Of a stretch of DNA of 21,286 bases, positions 14,536 through 21,286 are shown in pieces. The notes below the pieces were generated by a model, which saw only the letters and a list, made by a program, of their open reading frames with translations, was not told the origin of the DNA and searched no databases. This stretch comes from Cloacibacillus sp. (lineage in GTDB: Bacteria; Synergistota; Synergistia; Synergistales; Synergistaceae): NCBI RefSeq assembly GCF_020860125.1, contig NZ_JAJBUX010000116.1, forward strand, positions 1 through 21,286, given 5' to 3'. The translations under genes and the position numbers were made by a program. How positions within the stretch are numbered: position 1 is the stretch's first letter; each line of letters opens with the position of its first letter.

Positions 14536-15906
14536 ATGAACAATCTGGAAAGACTAAAGAAATTTCATCAGGCTAAGTGGAATGAGCCGATAATCTATGA
14601 GATAAGCGAGCCCGGCGCGCGCGCCGTCCTCGTTCCCGGCCCCTGCTGCGACTGCGCGAGCACGGAAGAGGCTCTCGCCACCCTGCCCGCTGGCATGGTG
14701 CGCAAAGAGAAGGCCAATCTTCCCGAAATAGCTCAGCTCCAGCTTGTGCGCCACTACAACCACCTCTCGCAGGAGAACATCGGCGTCGACGGAAACATAG
14801 ACATCGGTCAGGGAACCTGCACGATGAAGTACAGCCCGAAGATCAACGACCGCCTCGCGGGACTCCCCAAGGTTGCCAACATGCACCCGCTCCAGCCCGA
14901 CGAGACCGCTCAGGGCATCCTTGAGCTATTCTACAAAACCGGCGAGCTCTTCAAAGAGATATCCGGACTCGACGCATTCTCCATGCAGCCCGGCGGCGGC
15001 TCGCACAGCGTTCTCGCCCTCGCTTCGATAGTCCGCGCCTACTGGCGCGACAAGGGCGAAGAGGAGAAGCGCGACGAGATAATCACGACCCTCTTCTCAC
15101 ATCCCGCCGACTGTGCCGTTCCGACGGCGAAGGGCTACAAAGTTACCATCATCCAGCCGGACGCGGAGGGCTATCCCGACATCGAGGCCTTTAAGGCGGC
15201 GATCTCCGACCGCACGGCGGCGATATTCTTTACAAACCCGGAAGATACGGGAATCTTCAACGTCCGTATCAAGGAATTTACACGCCTTGCCCATGAAAAG
15301 GGAATCCTCTGCTGCTACGACCAGGCGAACGCCAACGGTCTGCTGGGAATCACCCGCACCGCGGAGGCCAACTTTGATATGTCATTCTTCAACCTCCACA
15401 AGACCTTCGGCGCCCCGCACGGATGCGGCGGCCCCGCCACAGGACTTGTCGCGGCCAAGAAGGAGCTGCGTCCCTACATGCCCGTCCCCCTCGTCGAGTA
15501 CGCGCCGGAGAAGGGTTACTACCTGGACTTCGACCTGCCGAAATCATGCGGCAAGATCAAGTCCTTCTGGGGAGTCGCGCCCGTCGTCGTCAAGGCCTAC
15601 TCATGGATCATGTCGCTCGGCGCGGACGGCCTGCGCGAAGTTTCACGCGTCGCCATCCTCAACAACAACTACTGCATGAAGAAGATCCTCGCGATAAAGG
15701 GCGCCTCGATCGGCTTCCCGAACCATCCCTCGCGCATTGAGCAGGCCCGCTACAGCTGGCAGAAGATGAAAGAGGACACCGGCTTTGGCACCGCGGACGT
15801 GCAGCGCTGCATCGCGGACTTCGGCACCCACTACTGGTCGAGCCACGAACCCTTCGTCATCCCCGAGCCATTCACGATCGAGCCCAGCGAGTCATATTCC
15901 AAGTAG
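14536..15906 (+). CDS. Glycine dehydrogenase subunit 2-like protein (GcvPB-like, divergent), ended by an in-frame UAG
   Basis: The PLP-bearing half of the split P-protein. K289 in NLHKTFGAPHGCGGP is the expected Schiff-base lysine; TCTMKYSPK (94-102) and DQANANGLLG (262-271) match the fold. Glycine-enzyme motifs are altered: the AHGTNPASA segment reads SHPADCAVPT (188-197), QPSAGAQGE reads QPGGGSHSV, and TPHGGGGP reads APHGCGGP. AAGGAGG precedes ATG 14536. The frame stops at TAG 15904-15906 in the segment EPSESYSK, where the family continues with a further C-terminal region; that region is present in frame downstream (15907-16101). Read through, the protein would be 521 residues. As it stands, 456 residues are made, or the UAG is decoded. 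Confidence 0.85.
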   Translation: MNNLERLKKFHQAKWNEPIIYEISEPGARAVLVPGPCCDCASTEEALATLPAGMVRKEKANLPEIAQLQLVRHYNHLSQENIGVDGNIDIGQGTCTMKYSPKINDRLAGLPKVANMHPLQPDETAQGILELFYKTGELFKEISGLDAFSMQPGGGSHSVLALASIVRAYWRDKGEEEKRDEIITTLFSHPADCAVPTAKGYKVTIIQPDAEGYPDIEAFKAAISDRTAAIFFTNPEDTGIFNVRIKEFTRLAHEKGILCCYDQANANGLLGITRTAEANFDMSFFNLHKTFGAPHGCGGPATGLVAAKKELRPYMPVPLVEYAPEKGYYLDFDLPKSCGKIKSFWGVAPVVVKAYSWIMSLGADGLREVSRVAILNNNYCMKKILAIKGASIGFPNHPSRIEQARYSWQKMKEDTGFGTADVQRCIADFGTHYWSSHEPFVIPEPFTIEPSESYSK

Positions 15907-16101
15907 GACATCGACGATTACTGCGCGGTCCTCGCGGAGATATCGCGCATGTGCTACGAGGAGCCCGAGGCCGTCAAACACGCTCCCGTGAACAGTACGG
16001 TGCACCACATCGATCACGATTACTTCGACGATCCGGCTAAGTACGCGATCACCTGGCGCTCCTACAACAAGAAGTACAAAGGCTACTTCGAGCCTAAATA
16101 G
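15907..16101 (+). pseudogene. In-frame continuation of the GcvPB-like gene beyond UAG
   Basis: Sixty-four sense codons without a stop follow the TAG in the same frame and end at a second TAG (16099-16101). They read as the normal P-protein tail: DIDDYCAVLAEISRMCYEE, then PEAVKHAPVNSTVHHID, matching the family's pattern of an acidic helix followed by a VKxAPxxxxVxxxD segment. The UAG replaces a residue that is usually acidic in the SKEELD-like turn. The next gene starts six bases after the second stop with almost no ribosome site, so it looks coupled to translation reaching this end. Confidence 0.75.
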
Positions 16102-16107
16102 AAGACC

Positions 16108-17223
16108 ATGAAGATAGGCTTCCTCATTAACCCTGTAGCAGGAATGGGGGGCAAGGTGGCCCTCAAGGGAACCGACGGAGAGGAGACTCTCCGCCGGGCC
16201 CTTGAGCTCGGCGCCGTGCCGATGGCCGGCACGCGCGCCGCGGAGGCTGTAAAAGAGTTTGCCGAAAACGCGGGAGACTGCCGTTTTTACAGTCCGTCGG
16301 GCGGCATGGGAGCCGATCTGCTTAAATCCTACGGTTTGGAGACTGAACTGCTCTTTGACCCGTCAACACATACGACACCGGCCGACACGAAACGCGCAGC
16401 GGAGATGATGCTTGAGCGTGGTGTCGGCCTTGTCGTATTCGCGGGAGGAGACGGTACGGCGCGCGATATCTGCTCCGTCATCGGCGAGCGTCTCCCCGTC
16501 GTCGGCATCCCCGCGGGAGTCAAGATCCATTCCGGCGTCTACGCCAAGAGGCCGAAAGACGCGGGGCTGCTCATCAATAACTTCCTGCTCGGCAAAGTCA
16601 AGCGCTTCACGACGGCGGAGGTCGTCGACATCGACGAAGAGGCTTTCCGTGACAATGTCGTGCGCGCGCGCCTCTACGGCTACATGACGATCCCTGACGA
16701 CCGCGAGTTCATGCAGGACCGCAAGTCCGGCGGCAGCGGCGGCTCGACCGAGGAAGCGGCTAATCTCGCCACCTTTATGGCCCTCTCCATGAAACCGGGC
16801 GTAATATACCTCATCGGCTCGGGCTCGACCACCAAACAGCTTACGGACCGTCTCGGCCTTGATGGTACCCTGCTCGGCGTGGACGCCGTCAAAGACGGAA
16901 AACTTATCGGCAAAGACCTCACCGAGGCGGGCATCAAAGAGATACTCTCCGGAGTCGAGAGGGATAAGAGAGTGCTCATAATCACGGTGATCGGCGGACA
17001 GGGGCACATATTCGGACGCGGCAACCAGCAGCTGAGCCCCGAGGTTATCCGTATGATACCGAAAGAAAACATAACGGTAATCGCGACGCCCGCGAAGATG
17101 GCGCAGCTCTTTGGCAAAAACCTGATCGCCGACACCGGCGACGGCGCGCTCGACCGGGAACTTTCGGGGTACATCCCCGTCGTCACCGGACACGCGCGGA
17201 AGATGATGGCCAAAGTCTCATAA
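16108..17223 (+). CDS. ATP-NAD kinase family protein (AcoX-like)
   Basis: Predicted to phosphorylate NAD to NADP or a related small molecule in the cytosol. It has the kinase motif GGDGTARD (113-120), an N-terminal LINPVAGMGGKVALKGTDG, and a C-terminal part with GGQGHIFGRGNQQLSPEV typical of the COG3199/AcoX branch that occurs in catabolic operons such as acetoin use. At 371 residues it fits that branch and is longer than the housekeeping NadK. The start ATG 16108 has no clear ribosome site and lies six bases after the downstream TAG of the GcvPB-like gene, suggesting translational coupling. Its operon role may be to supply NADP(H) or to modify a pathway intermediate; both are guesses. Confidence 0.85.
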   Translation: MKIGFLINPVAGMGGKVALKGTDGEETLRRALELGAVPMAGTRAAEAVKEFAENAGDCRFYSPSGGMGADLLKSYGLETELLFDPSTHTTPADTKRAAEMMLERGVGLVVFAGGDGTARDICSVIGERLPVVGIPAGVKIHSGVYAKRPKDAGLLINNFLLGKVKRFTTAEVVDIDEEAFRDNVVRARLYGYMTIPDDREFMQDRKSGGSGGSTEEAANLATFMALSMKPGVIYLIGSGSTTKQLTDRLGLDGTLLGVDAVKDGKLIGKDLTEAGIKEILSGVERDKRVLIITVIGGQGHIFGRGNQQLSPEVIRMIPKENITVIATPAKMAQLFGKNLIADTGDGALDRELSGYIPVVTGHARKMMAKVS

Positions 17224-17254
17224 AAATTTCAAGATATGGCAGGAGAGTGGAACC

Positions 17255-18007
17255 ATGGCACGTTATGAAGAACTTGCGGGAAAAAGGATCCTGATAACGG
17301 GAGCGGCGAGCGGCATCGGGCTTGCCACCGCTCAGGTATTCGCGCGGCAGGGAGCCAGGGTGTTCGTCGTGGACTACAACCAGAAGGCGGCCGAACAGGT
17401 GATGGCGGAAAACCCGGACTTTGCCGGATATTACGTCGGCGACGTCAGCAAAGAAGAGGACGTGCAGAGCGCCTTCAAAAAAATGGACGAAACGCTCGGC
17501 GGCATAGACGTCCTCATCTCAAACGCCGGCATCAGCATCAGGGCCGACTTCGTGGACATCTCCTATGAGCAGTGGAAAAAGGTCATCGACATCAACCTCA
17601 ACGGCATGTTCCTCTGCGCGCGCGAGGCGGCGCGGCGCATGACGGCCCAGAAGAGCGGCGTCATCCTCATGACCGCCTCTACGAACGGCACCGAAGGACA
17701 CCGCTGGTATACGGACTACAACGCCTCAAAGGCCGGAGTGATCCTGCTGACAAAGAGCATGGCCCTCGAACTGGCCCCCGTCGTGCGCGTAAACTGCGTA
17801 TGCCCGGGCTATGTCCTCACCCCCATGCAGAAGGCCGAATACACCGAAGAGATGCTCGCGAAGGTGAACGAAGGCATCCCGATGAAGCGCCACACCGAAC
17901 CGGAAGAGATCGGCAAGCTCTACGCCTTCCTCGCCTCGGACGACGCGAAATATATAACCGGAGCCGACATCAGGATAGACGGCGGCGAAACGGCGGGGCT
18001 TTACTAA
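17255..18007 (+). CDS. SDR-family NAD-dependent oxidoreductase (second)
   Basis: A classical short-chain dehydrogenase of 250 residues. TGAASGIG is at 15-22, D40 (VVDYN) marks NAD+ preference, NAG is at 90-92, and the catalytic S142, Y155 and K159 (YNASK) are intact. The C-terminus ends with the usual ITGADIRIDGGE block. AGGAGAG precedes ATG 17255, and the gene lies 31 bases after the kinase. It is distinct from the SDR that opens the operon, so two different oxidoreductions are likely. The substrate is unknown. A 10-bp inverted repeat follows the gene. Confidence 0.9.
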   Translation: MARYEELAGKRILITGAASGIGLATAQVFARQGARVFVVDYNQKAAEQVMAENPDFAGYYVGDVSKEEDVQSAFKKMDETLGGIDVLISNAGISIRADFVDISYEQWKKVIDINLNGMFLCAREAARRMTAQKSGVILMTASTNGTEGHRWYTDYNASKAGVILLTKSMALELAPVVRVNCVCPGYVLTPMQKAEYTEEMLAKVNEGIPMKRHTEPEEIGKLYAFLASDDAKYITGADIRIDGGETAGLY

Positions 18008-18023
18008 CTGTTAAGTCTCGTGA

Positions 18024-18057
18024 GTTTTAGCATGATTTGAGTTTATTATGCTAAAAC
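18024..18057. repeat. Perfect 10-bp inverted repeat after the operon
   Basis: GTTTTAGCAT (18024-18033) and ATGCTAAAAC (18048-18057) flank a 14-base loop, 17 bases after the second SDR gene. There is no T-tract on either side, so it is either a weak or Rho-assisted end point or an operator for the downstream transport gene. Confidence 0.45.
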
Positions 18058-18140
18058 GCTGGCATCATGTAAGAAAGTTGTACAAAATAATTATTAAAAA
18101 GCCCGATAACTTGGAGTGACCGGATATTTTTTCCGCACAA

Positions 18141-18164
18141 AAAGGAGGTGTCATGCGGAAATAA
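18141..18164 (+). other. Ribosome site with a three-codon ORF, partly in a hairpin
   Basis: AAAGGAGGTG (18141-18150) is a near-perfect ribosome binding site, followed by ATG CGG AAA TAA (18153-18164). CCGCA (18133-18137) can pair with TGCGG (18154-18158), placing the site in a hairpin loop. It may be a minimal leader ORF for the structured leader and transporter downstream, or the leftover start of a lost gene. Confidence 0.3.
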
Positions 18165-18174
18165 CCCGAAGCGT

Positions 18175-18270
18175 CCTGTAGATGAGAGAAAAAGTAGCGT
18201 ATGCGGTTTCCCTGGGGGGCCGTATCTCGTATTCTCTCAGGTTCCGATCTCTGTCTGTAAAAGCAGACAC
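18175..18270 (+). ncRNA. Structured leader of the nhaC-like gene, glycine-riboswitch-like ends
   Basis: GAGAG at 18184-18188 pairs with CTCTC at 18234-18238, and the 3' side reads ATTCTCTCAGG then CCGA, like the conserved CTCTCAGG end of glycine aptamers. TGTCTG (18252-18257) and CAGACA (18264-18269) form a hairpin just before the ribosome site. The middle differs from the glycine consensus, so the class is uncertain. A glycine or amino-acid sensor would suit the GcvP-like neighbours. Confidence 0.35.
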
Positions 18271-18290
18271 CGTTTAAAAGGAGGCATTTA

Positions 18291-19763
18291 TTGGTAATGA
18301 AAGCTTTGTTGAAACTTACGCCTATATGTGTTATAGCGGGTCTTATGCTCTCTGGGATGGACATCCTTCTTGCCGCGCCGCTCTCGTTTATGTACGCGGT
18401 CATTGTTGCGATGATCGTCGACCGTTACAAGTTCCAGGACTGCCTTGACGCGGCTCTCGAAAACCTGAAACACTTCCTGATCGTTTTCCTCATCCTCCAG
18501 GCCGCCTACGCCGTCGCCGAATGCTTTATGGCTACTGGCGTCGCCGCCTCCGTCATCAACATGTCGCTCGCCGCTGGGCTCAACGCGAAAGTTCTCGCCG
18601 TCGTCGCCCTGCTCGTCACCTCCGTCCTCTCGATAGCGACGGGGACTTCGTGGGGAACGTTCGCGGCCTGCGCTCCGATCTTCCTCTGGCTTAACCATAT
18701 CGTCGGCGGCAACATCGCGCTTACCGTCGGCGCCATCGCCGGCGGCTCCTGCTTCGGCGACAACATCGGGCTTATCTCCGACACGACGATCGTCAGCTCC
18801 GGTATCCAGCAGGTCGAAATAATCAGGAGAGTCCGCCACCAGGGAGTCTGGTCGCTGCTCTGCCTCATCGCCTCGGCCGTAGTCTTCTACTTCATTGGCG
18901 TCAGCATGGGGCTGCCCAGCACGACCGGACAGGCCGCCGATGCCATTGCGCAGATACCGAAAGAGGTCTGGACGGCTCTGGCCGAGGAGCGTCCCTCGGC
19001 TGTCACGCTGCTTGAGCTCGTGAAACAGGGAGTCCCCGTCTACATGGTGATCCCGCTCATCATCGTTCTCGTCACCGCCGTCATGGGCTACAGCACGCTG
19101 ATCTGCCTTGGCTCCGGCATTATCTCCTCCCTCGTATTCGGCCTCATGGCCGGTACGGTCACCAGCATCACGGCGTTCCTTGACCTCGTCTACACCGGCT
19201 TCTCAGACGCTGGCGGCTGGTCGATTGCGATGATGCTCTGGGTTGGAGCCTTCGGCGGCGTCATGCGGCTTATGAACGCCTTTGACCCCGTCGCCGCGCT
19301 GATTTCGCGCATGGTCCACAAAGTCCGCCACCTTATGTTCGCCAACGGCGTCCTCTGCCTGCTCGGCAACGCGGCGCTCTCCGATGAAATGGCGCAGATC
19401 GTCACCATTGGCCCGATCATCAAGAACATCACGGAAGAAAACGTTGTCGGTTCCAAAGAGGACATGTACACACTGGCCCTGAGAAACGCGACCCTCTCCG
19501 ACGCGATGGGTGTTCTTGGCTCGCAGCTCGTCCCCTGGCACTGCTACATGGGATTCTTCCTTGGTATCAGCGCCTCTGTCTATCCTCTTGCCACAGCCCT
19601 CTCCGTGGGACAGATAATCACCCACAACTACATGGCCTGGATAGCCGTCGGCTCGATGCTCGTTCTCACCTTCACCGGCTGGGACCGCTTCATCCCGCTC
19701 TTCAAGCTCCCCGCGGAGCCGCAGGTCTACCTTAAGAGCGAAGCGGCGAAATACGAGAAATAA
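18291..19763 (+). CDS. NhaC-family Na+/H+ antiporter (or related organic-ion antiporter)
   Basis: An inner-membrane antiporter with about eleven hydrophobic segments. Typical NhaC signatures are SIATGTSWGTFAACAPIF and GGSCFGDNIGLISDTTIVSS near residues 115-170, and a second similar half contains NATLSDAMGVLGSQLVPW. Its 490 residues fit the family. TTG 18291 lies six bases after AAAGGAGG and is preferred; ATG 18297 in frame is 12 bases away. Some NhaC relatives exchange organic acids or amines instead of protons, so the cargo is not certain. Beside Na+-coupled amino-acid symporters it would export the Na+ brought in. A structured leader lies upstream and a terminator at 19822 downstream. Confidence 0.88.
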   Translation: MVMKALLKLTPICVIAGLMLSGMDILLAAPLSFMYAVIVAMIVDRYKFQDCLDAALENLKHFLIVFLILQAAYAVAECFMATGVAASVINMSLAAGLNAKVLAVVALLVTSVLSIATGTSWGTFAACAPIFLWLNHIVGGNIALTVGAIAGGSCFGDNIGLISDTTIVSSGIQQVEIIRRVRHQGVWSLLCLIASAVVFYFIGVSMGLPSTTGQAADAIAQIPKEVWTALAEERPSAVTLLELVKQGVPVYMVIPLIIVLVTAVMGYSTLICLGSGIISSLVFGLMAGTVTSITAFLDLVYTGFSDAGGWSIAMMLWVGAFGGVMRLMNAFDPVAALISRMVHKVRHLMFANGVLCLLGNAALSDEMAQIVTIGPIIKNITEENVVGSKEDMYTLALRNATLSDAMGVLGSQLVPWHCYMGFFLGISASVYPLATALSVGQIITHNYMAWIAVGSMLVLTFTGWDRFIPLFKLPAEPQVYLKSEAAKYEK

Positions 19764-19821
19764 CAATCCGGCGTCACAGCCGAAAGTCAAATAACGCGGT
19801 CAATCAATAGACGGCCTAAGG

Positions 19822-19858
19822 GGACTTCGCCGGTAAATACTCTGGTGGAGTTCTTTTT
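19822..19858 (+). terminator. Terminator of the nhaC-like gene
   Basis: GGACTTCGCC (19822-19831) pairs along all ten positions, some G-T, with GGTGGAGTTC (19844-19853). TTTTT follows directly. It lies 58 bases after the stop codon. Confidence 0.65.
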
Positions 19859-19951
19859 ATATCAGCGCCGCCTGAAAATCCGCGTGAAGGTGAGGGAGGC
19901 GCTGGTGGTGGAATAATGGCAGAGGGATAACTGTGAGAAAAATAAAAAGGC

Positions 19952-19980
19952 TTCACAAATACCATAAACTGCGGTAGGAT
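19952..19980 (+). promoter_or_regulatory. Possible promoter of the DUF6273 gene
   Basis: TTCACA (19952-19957), 17 bases, and TAGGAT (19975-19980). The match is moderate; it lies about 60 bases before the start codon, after the terminator of the preceding gene. Confidence 0.35.
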
Positions 19981-20038
19981 AATGCGCGAACCAACAAAAA
20001 CCCCACAGTAAAAATACTTAATCAGGAGGCAGCAAAAG

Positions 20039-21286
20039 ATGAAAAAACGTCATAATGGCCACAGACTAAACCGGAATACCCCCCCCCAGAACTAAAATCA
20101 AGTTTACGTTATCGATCATCCTCTCTCTTACTCCTTCTCTTACTGTCACTTATACTAGTATTGGGCGTGGCGCGGAAGGCCCCGGCGCTGACGAGCGCGG
20201 ACGTCGTATATTACGGCAGCTATCCGCAGAGCGAAAGCTCAACTGACTTCAAAGTGGAGCCTATACTTTGGCGTGTGCTGGAAACGAGCGGCGACAGGGC
20301 GTTGCTGCTTTCGGAAAAGATACTTGACGCGATGTCATTCAACTCCAATTACAGCGAGACAGATCCCTACTATTCGTGGTGGAGCGAATCGCCGGTACGC
20401 AAATTTCTCAACGGAGCGGAATATGCCGAGTCAGTCTCCGCGGACGTGACCAATATAACGGTGAAGAATCCGAAGAGCTACGCTTTTTATGAGAGGGCCT
20501 TCTCTGTGGGCGAAGGAAGAGGGATAACAAAAGAGAAAGTGGATAACAGCGTGATATTTAGTTACCGCACCAATTTTGCGGCGGGGCCGAAGACGGATGA
20601 CAAAATATTTCTACTCTCTTATGCCGATGCTGACGACTCTAATGACGCACGGGCGCTGGGGAAAAAATATGGTTTTGTCGACAACGATTCACGTAAAGCG
20701 GAGGTGACCTCCTACGGTGCTGCGCAGGGTACCTTCAATAATGTAGAAGACAACAAGAAATATGGTTATTGGTGGCTTCGTTCTCCTGGCTACAGCATAC
20801 AAGGGGCTTCCTACATTCATTTCGCCGGTTACCTCATCCATGACAACGTCTACGACGGGGCAGTTGGCCTTCGTCCGGCTTTTCGTCTGAACCTTGAATC
20901 TCTGTTCTTTACATCTCCCGCCGCGGGCGGAAAACAAGATAGCCTGACCGCATCGCTCTATAAGCAGAGCTACGCCTCTGACGATAAGGGAAGAGAGGAG
21001 CACAAGCTGACACTCGCCACAAACACCTACAAACTCACGTCTGCAAACGTGACTTCGGGTGAAATCAAAGAGGGGCAAGACGTCAGCATAACTCTTATGT
21101 ATGAGGGCGCCTCCACCGGCGTGGGCTACCACCTCGCCGCCGCCGTCACGAGGAGCGGCGACAGGGCCCTATACTACGGGCAGATAAAGAGCCTCGAGGC
21201 CGCCGCCGACAAAAGCGGAACCATCACCTTTGTCATCCCCGAATACCACGACGGCGAAGAGGTCTACATTTTCGTCGAGGGCCGTA
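20039..21286 (+). CDS. Exported DUF6273-type protein, out of frame at a C9 tract; runs off the window
   Basis: AGGAGG (20024-20029) precedes ATG 20039, which opens MKKRHNGHRLNRNTPP and then hits TAA at 20093-20095. One more C (or two fewer) in the run at 20079-20087 joins this head to a frame open to the window end. The joined N-terminus has a basic head and a hydrophobic stretch (SSSLLLLLLSLILVLGVA), a signal peptide or anchor, possibly cut after KAPA. Then comes a DUF6273-like domain: DVVYYGSYPQ, LWRVLE, GDRALLLSEKILDA, VRKFLNG, YWWLRSPG and GLRPAFRLNL. A further domain follows from about 20940. It is likely a surface or periplasmic protein of unknown function, possibly with a sorting tail beyond the edge. 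Confidence 0.7.
20079..20087 (+). repeat. Poly-C tract (nine C), candidate phase-variation switch
   Basis: Nine consecutive C lie 40 bases after the start codon and before the signal-peptide core. With nine the gene is off; seven or ten would restore the frame. Long C runs in the first codons of surface-protein genes are a known slipped-strand switching design. Confidence 0.65.

Noticed and set aside
16363..17193. Long minus-strand frame of 276 codons opposite the NAD-kinase gene
   Set aside because: It is a mirror frame of a GC-rich gene with clear kinase motifs on the plus strand; it has no family features or ribosome site.
18288..18839. Minus-strand Asp/Arg-rich frame opposite the nhaC-like gene
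   Set aside because: Its composition is the reverse reading of membrane-protein codons; no domain is recognisable.
20689..21132. Minus-strand frame of 147 codons at the right end
   Set aside because: The plus strand there is a continuous frame with DUF6273-type motifs, so this is a shadow.
1..21286. CRISPR arrays, insertion sequences, tRNA or rRNA genes
   Set aside because: No regularly spaced repeats, transposase frames, terminal repeats or tRNA-like cloverleafs were seen on reading.

Overview
The window looks like chromosome of an amino-acid-fermenting anaerobe. Two AGCS amino-acid/cation symporters, a split glycine-dehydrogenase-like enzyme, an NhaC antiporter, a T-box-controlled argG and a DUF6273 exported protein together suggest Synergistota (Cloacibacillus/Synergistes-like). 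That placement is an inference from gene content and style; no rRNA or other marker gene is present.

Layout. 1-107 is the tail of an unrecognised gene. 148-1840 holds a promoter with a palindrome over its -35 box, a T-box leader, argG and a terminator. 1874-2943 (minus strand) is a Fur/PerR-type regulator followed by a QueD-like protein with an added zinc ribbon; a 7-1-7 Fur-type box covers the regulator's promoter. 3413-6578 is a more AT-rich block: an AGCS symporter, a saccharopine-dehydrogenase-family enzyme and an Lrp/AsnC regulator. 6645-9229 holds a CarD-type regulator, an overlapping stand-alone copy of the CarD C-terminal domain, and a MATE exporter. Two copies of one structured leader RNA, each ending in a terminator, precede the CarD pair and the MATE gene. 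9483-11929 is a divergent pair: a FadR-type GntR regulator and a second AGCS symporter.

12233-18007 is a tightly spaced operon behind a strong promoter: SDR dehydrogenase, GcvPA-like, GcvPB-like, AcoX-type ATP-NAD kinase, SDR dehydrogenase. The GcvP-like halves differ from glycine decarboxylase at several otherwise conserved motifs, and no H- or T-protein gene is present. The GcvPB-like gene has an in-frame UAG after which the normal C-terminus continues for 64 codons, ending six bases before the next start codon. 18175-19763 is a structured leader with glycine-riboswitch-like ends followed by an NhaC-family antiporter. 20039-21286 is an exported DUF6273 protein whose signal peptide is put out of frame by a run of nine C, a typical phase-variation layout; it runs off the window.

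Working model (inference): AGCS symporters import small amino acids with Na+, NhaC restores the cation balance, and the SDR/GcvP-like/NAD-kinase operon degrades or remodels an amino acid that may not be glycine. The GntR regulator is a candidate controller. The most original items are the UAG-interrupted divergent GcvP operon, the duplicated leader RNA, and the poly-C switch.
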